DNA of 8,656 bases from Francisellaceae bacterium (GTDB taxonomy: Bacteria; Pseudomonadota; Gammaproteobacteria; Berkiellales; Berkiellaceae), in contig JAHFQG010000040.1 in the NCBI GenBank assembly GCA_023266415.1, forward strand, positions 991-9,646. The letters are read 5' to 3'. A program made the position numbers and the translations under genes. The notes beneath the pieces are model-generated. The model was not told the DNA's origin. It made no database searches and worked only from the letters and a program-made list of their open reading frames with translations. Positions 1 to 7,024 of this stretch are shown here, piece by piece (positions within the stretch are counted from its first letter, which is position 1; every line of letters starts with the position of its first letter).

Positions 1-203
1 TTAACTTAATTGGTATTATTCCCGAGTCTATGGCGGTTTTGAACGCCTCTAACAGAGGTGTGCCAATCACCCTAGACACTGACAGCGATGCCAAATTGGC
101 TTATGAAGAAGCGGTTTCCCGGTTGTTGGGGGAAGATATTCCGTTTGAGAAAAAACCTTGGGCGACACGTCTTCTCAAAAAACTGCCTTTCTTTGGGGGT
201 TAA
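1..203 (+). CDS. minD: Septum site-determining protein MinD, C-terminal fragment
   Basis: This is the last 66 codons of MinD, read from base 3 to the TAA at 201-203; the rest lies left of the window. MinD is a membrane-bound ATPase that recruits the division inhibitor MinC and oscillates between cell poles under MinE. The fragment begins NLIGIIPES, matching the family's LIGVIPED segment, and continues through VLNASNRGVPITL and AYEEAVSRLLGE, the expected final helices. It ends in TRLLKKLPFFGG, a short amphipathic basic and hydrophobic tail matching the MinD membrane-targeting helix. minE follows after one base, the usual minD-minE order, so the two are surely cotranscribed; minC would be expected upstream. 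The assignment rests on the C-terminus and the adjacent minE. The Walker A region is not visible. Confidence 0.93.
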   Translation, partial: NLIGIIPESMAVLNASNRGVPITLDTDSDAKLAYEEAVSRLLGEDIPFEKKPWATRLLKKLPFFGG

Positions 204-204
204 T

Positions 205-552
205 ATGAAATTTTTAAAATCAAATCTGGCTAAAATACATTTCTCGAAAATTTATTTTTCAAACTGGCTGAAACTTTTCAAGAAAAAACCCAGTTCTGCC
301 TCCATTGCCAAAGAGCGTTTACAAATTATTGTATCGCATGAAAGTGCACGTACAAAAAGCTCAGATTTTATTCGTTGTTTACAAGAAGAATTATTGGCTG
401 TTATTAGTAAATATGTACACATCGACCCTGAGCTCATTCGGGTTCAGCTAGATCGCAGTGGCGATAGCTCTATTTTAGAGCTGAATGTGACATTACCCGA
501 TGTAGCGGCTTTGAGTGCGGCCGAGCCAGTGGAAACGGAAGTGGGTATCTAG
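205..552 (+). CDS. minE: Cell division topological specificity factor MinE, with extended N-terminus
   Basis: MinE stimulates the MinD ATPase and displaces it from the membrane, which drives the pole-to-pole oscillation that places the septum at midcell. The 115-residue product contains the MinD-binding helix around residues 34-49 (IAKERLQIIVSHESAR) and the dimer-forming domain at about 58-98, including ISKYVHIDPELIRVQLD and ILELNVTLPD, nearly identical to the E. coli motifs. E. coli MinE has 88 residues. Here about 20 extra basic, aromatic residues precede the normal N-terminal amphipathic segment (NWLKLFKKK, 20-28). The ATG at 205 lies one base after the minD stop, with GGGGG at 196-200 as a plausible Shine-Dalgarno. 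An upstream in-frame ATG at 88 lies inside minD and would add residues out of frame with MinD, so I rejected it. No ATG, GTG or TTG codon occurs between 205 and the conserved helix, so a short form would need a rare start codon. Confidence 0.93.
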   Translation: MKFLKSNLAKIHFSKIYFSNWLKLFKKKPSSASIAKERLQIIVSHESARTKSSDFIRCLQEELLAVISKYVHIDPELIRVQLDRSGDSSILELNVTLPDVAALSAAEPVETEVGI

Positions 553-558
553 GTATCT

Positions 559-2244
559 CTACGGGGCAGTTTTCTCGTCCCGAAGCAGCTTTCGCAATAC
601 TTTTCCCACGTTAGATTTTGGCAGTTCCTGCCGAAATTCGATTTCTTTTGGCATTTTATAGCCAGTTAGGTGTTGCTTGCAGTGCACCAAAATGGATTCT
701 GCAGTTAGGTTTGGATCTTTGGCCACAATAAAGGCCTTAACGATTTCGGTATTGGTACCCGCTATGCCAATCACAGCCACCTCTTTGACCCCCTCATGGA
801 GGGCTATTACGTCCTCCACTTCGTTCGGGTAAACATTGAACCCCGACACAATAATCATGTCTTTTTTGCGATCGATGATACGCACAAACCCATCTTCATC
901 AATAACCGCGATATCGCCTGTATACAGCCAGCCGTTTTTGAGTACTTTATTGGTTTCGTCCAGTTTTTTCCAATAGCCTTGCATGACCTGAGGGCCTCGA
1001 ACACACAATTCACCTGCTATCCCACACCCCACAGGGTGATCTTTTTCATCTACTACCATGACCTCAGTTGAAGGGATAGGCAATCCAATGGTGCCCGTAA
1101 ATTCGTTAAGATAGAAGGGGTTGATGGTCACTGCTGGAGAGGTTTCAGTTAGGCCATAGGCTTCTAACAAAGGCACGCCCGTTACTTTTTGCCATCGAAC
1201 TGCCACGGCTTTTTGAACTGCCATGCCGCCCCCCAAGGTTAGCTGCAGACGTGAAAAGTCCAGATCTTCAAAGCCTCGGGTATGCAACAGCCCATTAAAG
1301 AGGGTATTCACCCCTGTAATGGCACAAAAATGGCGACGTTTTAACTCTCGTATCATCCCAGGTAAATCACGAGGGTTGGTAATGAGAATGTTTTCGATAC
1401 CCAGATAGAAAAACATTAAACAATTGGCCGTGAGGGAAAAGATATGATACAACGGCAGTGCTGTGATAATACCGCCTTTGACTTTCAAATCCCCCAAGGG
1501 TTTTAGCCATGCCGCGGCTTGAAGTAAGTTAGCAATCAAGTTTCGATGGGTTAAGACCGCTCCTTTGGAAATACCCGTAGTACCCCCGGTATATTGCAGT
1601 AAAGCAATGTCATCGCCTACCATATGTACCCGTTTAAAGGGGTGCTTTTTGCCCCGTGCCAAAACGTTTTTCAAGCGATACGCGCCGGGGATATGCCAAA
1701 TGGGGATCATCTTTTTGATATACCGCACTGCAAAATTAATCAAACGGCCCTTAATTGGTCCAAGTAAATCGCCCAATTCTGTGATAATCACATGTTGGAT
1801 ATCCGTGTTTGGCAGTGCATCGGCAAGGGTATGTGCAAAATTTTCCATCACAATGATGGCGGTGGCTCCTGAGTCTTTTAACTGATACTCTAACTCACTG
1901 GAAGTGTAAAGTGGATTGACATTAACCACGGTCAACCCAGCACGTAAAGCCCCAAAAAATGCCACGGGGTACTGAAGTGTGTTTGGCAACATAATTGCCA
2001 TCCGCTCTCCCTTCACCATGTGCAGTTCTGAGATTAAGAAAGAAGCCATGGCTTGTGTGAGGGCATCTAACGCTTGGTAAGTTAAGATGACCCCAAAGTT
2101 GGAGTATACGGGGAATGCACTAAATTGCTTAACAGCACTTTCAAACAATTCGACCAAAGAAGGGATGCTATTGGGGTCAATTTCATGCGGGACGCCGGGT
2201 TGGTAGCTTTTTAACCAGATTTTTTCCACATCCACAATATTCAT
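559..2244 (-). CDS. fadD: Long-chain fatty-acid--CoA ligase FadD
   Basis: FadD activates long-chain fatty acids at the inner membrane to acyl-CoA through an acyl-adenylate, feeding beta-oxidation or lipid synthesis. From the ATG at 2244 the protein has 561 residues, the same length as E. coli FadD, and resembles it throughout. Visible motifs are the AMP-binding loop YTGGTTGISKGA (218-229), ALPLYHIF (262-269), EAYGLTE (361-367), the fatty-acyl signature from NGWLYTGD (437-444) to DRKKDMIIVSGFNVYPNE, and ELPKSNVGK with the catalytic lysine near 548. The start is uncertain. A TTG at 2253 is in frame but has no Shine-Dalgarno. The ATG at 2244 has AGG directly against it. GTG codons at 2235 and 2229 lie closer to where E. 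coli FadD begins, and AGGA at 2243-2246 suits the first. The gene converges on minE with six bases between stop codons. It has no same-strand partner in the window. Confidence 0.93.
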   Translation of the reverse strand: MNIVDVEKIWLKSYQPGVPHEIDPNSIPSLVELFESAVKQFSAFPVYSNFGVILTYQALDALTQAMASFLISELHMVKGERMAIMLPNTLQYPVAFFGALRAGLTVVNVNPLYTSSELEYQLKDSGATAIIVMENFAHTLADALPNTDIQHVIITELGDLLGPIKGRLINFAVRYIKKMIPIWHIPGAYRLKNVLARGKKHPFKRVHMVGDDIALLQYTGGTTGISKGAVLTHRNLIANLLQAAAWLKPLGDLKVKGGIITALPLYHIFSLTANCLMFFYLGIENILITNPRDLPGMIRELKRRHFCAITGVNTLFNGLLHTRGFEDLDFSRLQLTLGGGMAVQKAVAVRWQKVTGVPLLEAYGLTETSPAVTINPFYLNEFTGTIGLPIPSTEVMVVDEKDHPVGCGIAGELCVRGPQVMQGYWKKLDETNKVLKNGWLYTGDIAVIDEDGFVRIIDRKKDMIIVSGFNVYPNEVEDVIALHEGVKEVAVIGIAGTNTEIVKAFIVAKDPNLTAESILVHCKQHLTGYKMPKEIEFRQELPKSNVGKVLRKLLRDEKTAP

Positions 2245-2279
2245 CCTAGGCAAGGGAATGGGATGATCATGCCAGAAGT

Positions 2280-2308
2280 TTGATAACTTTGGGAAGTTTT
2301 TTTTACAA
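2280..2308 (-). promoter_or_regulatory. Candidate sigma-70 promoter for fadD
   Basis: On the minus strand TTGTAA (2303-2308, 4 of 6 consensus) and TATCAA (2280-2285, 4 of 6) are separated by 17 bases. Transcription would start about 30 bases before the fadD ATG. A small inverted repeat, AAGTT-TGAT-AACTT (2276-2289), overlaps the -10 and could be an operator or chance. The call is weak and based only on consensus matching. Confidence 0.25.
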
Positions 2309-2364
2309 ATGGGTTGAACTGGAGTTAGTTATTTTTATGGCTCACATGACTAAAGGCTTATGGC

Positions 2365-2393
2365 ATGACAGAATGTTCTAGAAATGATAGACT
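2365..2393 (+). promoter_or_regulatory. Candidate sigma-70 promoter for the antiporter gene
   Basis: ATGACA (2365-2370, 5 of 6) and TAGACT (2388-2393, 4 of 6) are separated by 17 bases. Transcription would begin near 2400 and leave a leader of about 18 bases, with GGAG at 2403-2406 as ribosome binding site 11 bases before the ATG at 2418. The spacer holds the palindrome TTCTAGAA (2376-2383), a possible but unproven operator. The leader is short for a transcript that carries a ribosome binding site, so an upstream start is also possible. Confidence 0.35.
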
Positions 2394-2417
2394 TTCGAAT
2401 TCGGAGAATCTTTCATC

Positions 2418-3833
2418 ATGACACACATGCCTGCCAAGAAGCTGCTGGGTACTTTCACCCTGAGTATGATCAGCATTTCGGCCATCATCAGCCTACGCAA
2501 TTTCCCCACCATGGCCACACAAGGCTATTCTTCTGTGGTCTTTTATTTGTTAGCCACTTTACTTTTTTTCATTCCCACCGCATTAGTCACAGCGGAATTG
2601 GGTTCTGCTTGGCCGGGTAAAGGAGGTATTTATCATTGGGTGGCGCAAGCGTTTGGGTCTAAAACGGGTGGGGTGGCGGTGTGGTTAGAATGGATTGAAG
2701 GCATTGTTTGGTTACCACCCGCTTTGTCATTTGTAGCGGCTGCTTTGGCGTATGTCATTGCCCCCTTGTTCCCAAACACACTGCCGCTGACAGAAAATCG
2801 TCTTTATTTGGTCACAGCCATGTTGTTTATGCTCTGGACGACCACCTTTATCAATCGATTTGGTATTAAAATCTCCAGCTTGATCAGCAGTTTGGGGGTG
2901 ATATTGGGTAGTATTATTCCAGGGCTGCTGATTATGGGGCTGGGCGGTTATTGGCTGTATTCGGGTCGACCGACACATTTGGTGTTTGAACCTCAAAATC
3001 TTATTCCTGATTTCTCATTTGACACGCTCGTTTTTTCCACCAGTGTGTTGTTAAGCTTTGCGGGGATCGAAATTGCGGCCTATCATATGCCCGATACAGA
3101 GCGTCCTCACCGCACTTTTCCACGGGCCACCTTTATTTCTGCCTTTCTCATCTTTTGTTTGTATGTGTTTGGGGCATTATCCATTGCCATTGTGATCCCA
3201 AAAGAAGACATTAATTTGTTTGCGGGGGTTATGCAAGCCTTTTCATACTTTTTAGATGCCTTCCACATGGCCCGTTGGGTACCTGTTATTGCAGGTATGA
3301 TTTTATTGGGAGCCTTAGCACTGCTCAATACGTGGATTTTGGGGCCCAGCAAAGGGTTATTGGTTAGTGCAGAAGCGGGTAACTTACCCCACATCTTTGC
3401 CCGCGTCAACCGATTTGGGGCCCCCAGTGCGCTGTTGTTGTCACAGGCGATATTAGGCTCTTTGCTCACGTTAGTCTTTTTATTCATGCCCACGGTGAAC
3501 AGTTCATATTGGATTTTAAACGTGCTCACCAGCCAACTGATTTTACTGATGTACATGGCGCTTTTTGTCAGTGCCATTTGGTTGCGTATCATTCAACCAA
3601 ACACCCCGCGGCATTATAAAATTCCCGGTGGATTATTTGGGATGGTATGTGTGGGCAGTATTGGCTTTTTGGCCTCTTTGGGCACTTTTTGTTTGGGCTT
3701 TGTTCCCCCGCCCCATTTGGACATGGGGGCAAAGGAGTTTTACATTGGGTTTTTAGCCATAGGGCTAGTGATGCTCTCACTACCACCCTTTATATGGTAT
3801 TGGTTTAACGGCCGTCGCCGCGAGTCGCTCTAG
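2418..3833 (+). CDS. APC-superfamily amino-acid antiporter, GadC-like (glutamate:GABA antiporter family)
   Basis: This is a polytopic inner-membrane carrier of 471 residues with about 12 hydrophobic helices, predicted to exchange amino acids or related amines. It parallels E. coli GadC along its length: FPTMATQGYSSVVF (29-42) matches the region after TM1; AWPGKGGIYHWV (64-75) matches the loop before TM3; LLSFAGIEIAAYHM (211-224) matches TM6; and GALSIAIVIPKEDINLFAGVMQAF (252-275), WILGPSKGLLVSAEAGNLP (306-324), YKIPGG (400-405) and LGFVPPP all have clear GadC counterparts. The substrate cannot be read from the sequence, so I give no symbol. GadC has 511 residues and ends in a cytoplasmic plug; this protein stops at NGRRRESL just after the last helix, so the plug is absent. 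No glutamate decarboxylase gene lies beside it. GGAG at 2403-2406 supports the start at 2418; Met4 is an alternative. The 3' end overlaps the convergent gene by 29 bases. Confidence 0.85.
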   Translation: MTHMPAKKLLGTFTLSMISISAIISLRNFPTMATQGYSSVVFYLLATLLFFIPTALVTAELGSAWPGKGGIYHWVAQAFGSKTGGVAVWLEWIEGIVWLPPALSFVAAALAYVIAPLFPNTLPLTENRLYLVTAMLFMLWTTTFINRFGIKISSLISSLGVILGSIIPGLLIMGLGGYWLYSGRPTHLVFEPQNLIPDFSFDTLVFSTSVLLSFAGIEIAAYHMPDTERPHRTFPRATFISAFLIFCLYVFGALSIAIVIPKEDINLFAGVMQAFSYFLDAFHMARWVPVIAGMILLGALALLNTWILGPSKGLLVSAEAGNLPHIFARVNRFGAPSALLLSQAILGSLLTLVFLFMPTVNSSYWILNVLTSQLILLMYMALFVSAIWLRIIQPNTPRHYKIPGGLFGMVCVGSIGFLASLGTFCLGFVPPPHLDMGAKEFYIGFLAIGLVMLSLPPFIWYWFNGRRRESL

Positions 3834-4395
3834 TTTTTAAAGGCGTTGTTTTCTGCTCTTTGGCTTTGGCTTTTTTCTGTTCGGCTTCCATTTTAGCAAT
3901 AGCCCTTTGAGCGTCTTGGCTGGGGGATTTTGTACCACCGCCACTAGAGGCCACTGTCATAGGTGGTAATACATTTGCCTCAGGTTGAGGATAAGTCACG
4001 CCAATCTGGGATAAGTTTAACCCTGTTAGGCGTAAGAAGATCATCACATATCGATGATAAGCCATTTCCAAGAAAAAGATACTGATATCCGCCAACCAGG
4101 CTCCTAAATTTGCGAAGAAGAAGAGCCAGAATGTTTCCAACATTAATCGGAATAAGAACGCTTCTCCGGGCATTAAGTCAGAGACTATGTCTAAACGTAT
4201 GGCAGTATAAATCCACGAAGAGCCTTCTGTCCAGCCATACAGTGCACTGAGTAGCATTAGGGCCACTTTCAGCAGTCCGGCAGAATACTGAACTTGAAAT
4301 AAGTCTTTTAAACTGTTCAATTGCAACCTTAACCCGTGGTACGCCAACAAAGTGAACCCAGTTAAGATTAAGGTAGCACCATAAAGAGAGGCCAT
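3805..4395 (-). CDS. Unrecognised integral membrane protein with charged C-terminal tail
   Basis: I do not recognise the family of this 196-residue protein. Residues 1-125 are hydrophobic, with likely membrane segments near 4-22, 38-56 and 83-123; the last stretch, rich in Phe, Trp and Leu, is long enough for two helices around AWLADIS. There is no clear cleavable signal peptide. A Pro/Gly/Ser linker (136-160) leads to a tail (161-192) rich in Ala, Lys, Glu and Gln, such as AIAKMEAEQKKAKAKEQK, probably helical and cytoplasmic. The ATG at 4395 has a G-rich stretch, GGGGGGAA, about seven bases upstream, and a candidate promoter lies at 4429-4457, so it may be expressed apart from htpG. Its last nine codons overlap the end of the convergent antiporter gene. 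The long open frame, initiation signals and coherent membrane pattern argue that it is real. No catalytic motif was found. Confidence 0.75.
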   Translation of the reverse strand: MASLYGATLILTGFTLLAYHGLRLQLNSLKDLFQVQYSAGLLKVALMLLSALYGWTEGSSWIYTAIRLDIVSDLMPGEAFLFRLMLETFWLFFFANLGAWLADISIFFLEMAYHRYVMIFLRLTGLNLSQIGVTYPQPEANVLPPMTVASSGGGTKSPSQDAQRAIAKMEAEQKKAKAKEQKTTPLKTRATRGDGR

Positions 4396-4428
4396 ACACC
4401 GTTCCCCCCGTTGTTATTTGATGTGAGC

Positions 4429-4457
4429 ATTCTAACTTATATTTACCTCCAATGCAA
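4429..4457 (-). promoter_or_regulatory. Candidate sigma-70 promoter for the unrecognised membrane protein gene
   Basis: On the minus strand TTGCAT (4452-4457, 3 of 6) and TAGAAT (4429-4434, 5 of 6) are 17 bases apart. The predicted start near 4422 leaves a leader of about 27 bases. The good -10, exact spacing and location in a true intergenic gap make this the best promoter candidate in the window. Confidence 0.45.
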
Positions 4458-4472
4458 GTTTTTTAGGCTCAC

Positions 4473-4492
4473 GGGCGAGGCACGCCTCGCCC
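4473..4492. repeat. Perfect palindrome, REP/MITE-like
   Basis: GGGCGAGGC and GCCTCGCCC form a perfect 9-base inverted repeat around the two bases AC, giving a stable GC-rich hairpin on either strand. It lies between htpG and the downstream membrane protein gene. No run of T follows the stem on either strand, so it is not a standard intrinsic terminator, though it could stabilise the htpG mRNA 3' end. It looks like a dispersed palindromic element; that needs other copies in the genome. Confidence 0.7.
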
Positions 4493-4538
4493 CTACGATA
4501 CCATCCCCCACCTGCAAGCCCCTACGATACCATCCCCC
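4489..4538. repeat. Two perfect 21-base direct repeats beside the htpG stop
   Basis: Identical 21-base copies occupy 4489-4509 and 4518-4538, separated by eight bases (ACCTGCAA). Each begins GCCCCTACGATACC and ends in five C. The first copy overlaps the right arm of the palindrome at 4473-4492; the second ends at the base next to the htpG stop codon. This looks like a 29-base tandem duplication of the flank of a palindromic element. No coding or promoter role is evident. Confidence 0.85.
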
Positions 4539-6377
4539 CTACAGAGCTTCTGTCAACCATCGGTTGACACGTTTCACAAATGTCCCCGGATCGGGTAACT
4601 GCCCTCCCTCTGCCACAATGGCCTGTTCCAGCAACAAATGGCTTAAATCGACAAAGCGGCTTTCATTGGCTTCCGTTTGGAGTAATTGCACCAATGGGTG
4701 AGTGGGATTGAGCTCTAAAATAGGTTTACTCTCTACGGTCTGCCCCATAGAGCGCAAAATACGTTCCATATGGAGGTTCATACCAGAGTCATCGGCCACA
4801 ATACAAGCGGGGGATTGGGTAAGTCGTTGGGTTAAGCGTACGTCTTTTACCTGATCTTGTAACAAGGTTTTTACTCGAGCCAAAGAGGCCTCAAAGGTTT
4901 TATCCACCGTTTCATCGACTTTTTTCCCGTCTTCTAACGAGCCACGCGCTACAGATTGGAAGGGAAGCCCTTCAAATTCGGTGAGGTGGGCCATCAGCCA
5001 TTCATCTACACGATCGGTGAGGAGTAGCACTTCTAAGCCGTTTTGTTGAAAACTTTCCAGATGAGGGCTGTGTTTGGCGGCCATGTAAGAGTCCGCCGTA
5101 CAGTAGTAAATTTTGGTTTGCCCTTCTTTCATGCGATTTTTGTATTCAGTCAGTGAAATTAACGTATCCGCGTTCTCCCCCATGGTGCTGGCAAAGCGCA
5201 ACAAACCCGCAATTTCTTCTTTGTGATTAAAGTCCTCCCCCGGGCCTTCTTTTAGAACAGTTCCAAAATTTTTCCAACACTCGGCATACTGATCGGGTTT
5301 ATCGGTGGCCAGAGTTTTAAGCAAAGACAGAATGCGTTTTACCACGCCCTGACGAATGGTATCGACCACACGGCTGCTTTGTAAGATTTCGCGGGAGACA
5401 TTGAGAGGGAGATCGTTGCTGTCGATGATGCCCCGCACAAATCGGAGGTATCGGGGCAGCAATTGTTCCGCATCATCCATAATAAACACGCGACGGACGT
5501 ACAACTTAAGCCCGCGGGTATGTTTAGGATCCCATAAATCAAATGGTTGTTTAGCCGGAATATACAGCAGACTGACGTATTCGGTTTTTCCTTCTACGCG
5601 GTTATGGGTCCAGGCAAGGGGGTTTTCATAATCGTGTGAGAGATGTTGATAGAAAGCTTGGTATTGTTCGTCAGTGATATCCGATTTAGGCAATGCCCAC
5701 AGTGCAGTGGCACGATTGATAATCGTATCATTGTCCTCCCCCTCTTTTTTCAGATGAATGGGTATACCAATATGGTCAGAATAATGGGTAACAAGGTGTG
5801 TAAGTCTGATATCTGACAAAAACTCTTCTGCGTCTGCTTTTAAGTGCAACGTTATTTCAGTGCCCCGTGCTTCAATAGGCATATTTTCAACCGTGTATTC
5901 CCCATCACCCTTCGATTTCCAACATGTGCCTGTTTCAACAGGTTGCCCGGCCCGACGGGTTTTCACCACCACTTCATCTGACACCATAAAGCTGGCATAA
6001 AATCCCACCCCAAATTGGCCAATGAGATTAGCGTCTTTGCTGTGTTCTGGGTTTAAATTTTTCAAAAAAGCTTTGGTGCCTGAATGGGCAATAGTACCTA
6101 AATGCGCAATGGTGTCTTCTTGGGTCATGCCAATGCCATTGTCGCGAATGGTGAGGGTTTTAGCGTCTTTGTCGTATGATAGCCATATGCCTAACTCTGG
6201 CTCTTGCTCATATAGGGCGGGATTTTGAAGTGCTTCAAAGCGCAACTTATCGGCCGCATCAGACGCATTGGAGATGAGTTCTCGAAGAAAAATTTCTTTG
6301 TTAGAGTACAAAGAGTGGATCATTAAATGCAGAAGTTGGGTAACTTCTGTCTCAAAAGCACGTGTTTGTTTGGTCAT
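4539..6377 (-). CDS. htpG: Molecular chaperone HtpG (bacterial Hsp90)
   Basis: HtpG is the cytoplasmic ATP-dependent Hsp90 chaperone, a dimer that clamps and remodels client proteins. The 612-residue product is close to E. coli's 624. The GHKL ATPase domain shows ELISNASDAADKLR (33-46, with catalytic Glu33 and Mg-binding Asn37), DNGIGMT (79-85), GTIAHSGTKAF (94-104) and GQFGVGFYASF (120-130). The middle domain shows YVRRVFIMDDAEQLLPRYLRF and LPLNVSREILQ (323-333) with the ATP-contacting Arg near 329. The C-terminal dimerisation domain follows, with NPTHPLVQLL (557-566), and the protein ends LTEAL with a TAG stop. The start at 6377 aligns with the family N-terminus and has a strong ribosome binding site. 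It lies 48 bases downstream of recR, as in the enterobacterial order. No convincing heat-shock (sigma-32) promoter was found in that gap, so readthrough from recR is likely. Confidence 0.97.
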   Translation of the reverse strand: MTKQTRAFETEVTQLLHLMIHSLYSNKEIFLRELISNASDAADKLRFEALQNPALYEQEPELGIWLSYDKDAKTLTIRDNGIGMTQEDTIAHLGTIAHSGTKAFLKNLNPEHSKDANLIGQFGVGFYASFMVSDEVVVKTRRAGQPVETGTCWKSKGDGEYTVENMPIEARGTEITLHLKADAEEFLSDIRLTHLVTHYSDHIGIPIHLKKEGEDNDTIINRATALWALPKSDITDEQYQAFYQHLSHDYENPLAWTHNRVEGKTEYVSLLYIPAKQPFDLWDPKHTRGLKLYVRRVFIMDDAEQLLPRYLRFVRGIIDSNDLPLNVSREILQSSRVVDTIRQGVVKRILSLLKTLATDKPDQYAECWKNFGTVLKEGPGEDFNHKEEIAGLLRFASTMGENADTLISLTEYKNRMKEGQTKIYYCTADSYMAAKHSPHLESFQQNGLEVLLLTDRVDEWLMAHLTEFEGLPFQSVARGSLEDGKKVDETVDKTFEASLARVKTLLQDQVKDVRLTQRLTQSPACIVADDSGMNLHMERILRSMGQTVESKPILELNPTHPLVQLLQTEANESRFVDLSHLLLEQAIVAEGGQLPDPGTFVKRVNRWLTEAL

Positions 6378-6385
6378 TATTGTAT

Positions 6386-6390
6386 CTCCT
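6386..6390 (-). promoter_or_regulatory. Ribosome binding site of htpG
   Basis: AGGAG on the minus strand lies eight bases before the htpG ATG. It is the strongest Shine-Dalgarno match in the window and fixes the htpG start at 6377. Confidence 0.8.
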
Positions 6391-6425
6391 AATTACTTTT
6401 CAATTTCGTCGAGGTCCAGATGTTC

Positions 6426-7022
6426 TTATAGAATGGTGCGATCCATGATAGCTTGAGCAATAGTCCCCCCATCCACATACTCTAGGGAGCCCCCAATGGG
6501 GATCCCATAAGCAATGCGGGATACTTTCACAGACAGGTGTTTAACCATATCCACAATGTAATGGAGAGTGGCTTCCCCTTCCACAGTGGGATTGAGGGCT
6601 AAAATGAGTTCGGTGATGGGAGCCTGTTGTAAGCGTTGGGCTAACAGAGGTAAGCCAATGTCATCTGGACCCACGCCATCCAGGGGGGATAAGTGTCCAT
6701 GTCGGACAAAATAAGCCCCGTGGTAATGGCCAGATTGTTCGACAGCCAGAATATCAGCAGGGCTTTCGACCACACACAGTTGACCAGTTATTCTTCTGAC
6801 ATTAGCGCAAAATTGACAACGGGCATATTCGCATAAGGTCCGGCAGACATCACATTGTCCCACTTTGTTTAAGGCTTCTTCGAGTGCTTGCACGAGAGCT
6901 TTGGCGCCCATTTTGTCTTTTTGCAGCAGATGAAAAGCCATGCGCTGGGCAGATTTAGGCCCAACGCCAGGCAGGCATCGGAGGGTTTTCATGAGGTGAT
7001 CGAGTAAGGGGCTAAACGCCAT
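6426..7022 (-). CDS. recR: Recombination mediator protein RecR
   Basis: RecR works with RecO and RecF to load RecA on SSB-coated gaps during recombinational repair. The 198-residue product matches E. coli RecR (201) in length and domain order: a helix-hairpin-helix DNA-binding motif ([17 protein letters not shown], 17-33), a four-cysteine zinc finger (Cys57, Cys60, Cys69, Cys72), a Toprim domain with CVVESPADI (83-91) and [15 protein letters not shown] (109-123), then NPTVEGEAT (144-152) and the C-terminal [16 protein letters not shown] (172-187). All conserved elements are present. The ATG is two bases after the dnaX stop, with GGAAGG inside the dnaX end as ribosome binding site, so translational coupling is likely. 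In E. coli ybaB separates these genes; here it is missing. After the TAA stop the same frame stays open for ten more codons before a second stop. Confidence 0.97.
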   Translation of the reverse strand: MAFSPLLDHLMKTLRCLPGVGPKSAQRMAFHLLQKDKMGAKALVQALEEALNKVGQCDVCRTLCEYARCQFCANVRRITGQLCVVESPADILAVEQSGHYHGAYFVRHGHLSPLDGVGPDDIGLPLLAQRLQQAPITELILALNPTVEGEATLHYIVDMVKHLSVKVSRIAYGIPIGGSLEYVDGGTIAQAIMDRTIL

Positions 7023-7024
7023 GG

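Noticed and set aside
88..204. Upstream in-frame ATG giving a 154-residue MinE
   Set aside because: The extra 39 codons overlap the minD C-terminus in another frame and resemble nothing in MinE; MinD's own frame is clearly the coding one there.
561..583. Hairpin CGGGGC...CGTCCCG as a terminator between minE and fadD
   Set aside because: The stem is about six pairs with a wobble, lies within the fadD 3' end and has no T-run on either side.
3107..3592. 161-codon open frame on the minus strand inside the antiporter gene
   Set aside because: It lies wholly antisense to a well-supported membrane protein gene, has a Lys/Asn-rich composition without domains, and is a shadow frame.
3805..4395. Type IVB secretion protein of the DotE/IcmC kind
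   Set aside because: Small size and several membrane helices fit loosely, but I saw no family motif and no secretion genes nearby.
4473..4492. Intrinsic terminator for htpG
   Set aside because: The palindrome is strong, but the bases after the stem on the minus strand are GTGAGCCTAAAAAA, without a T-run.
6378..6480. Heat-shock sigma-32 promoter for htpG
   Set aside because: No pair resembling CTTGAA and CCCATNT at the right spacing was seen in the recR-htpG gap or the recR end.
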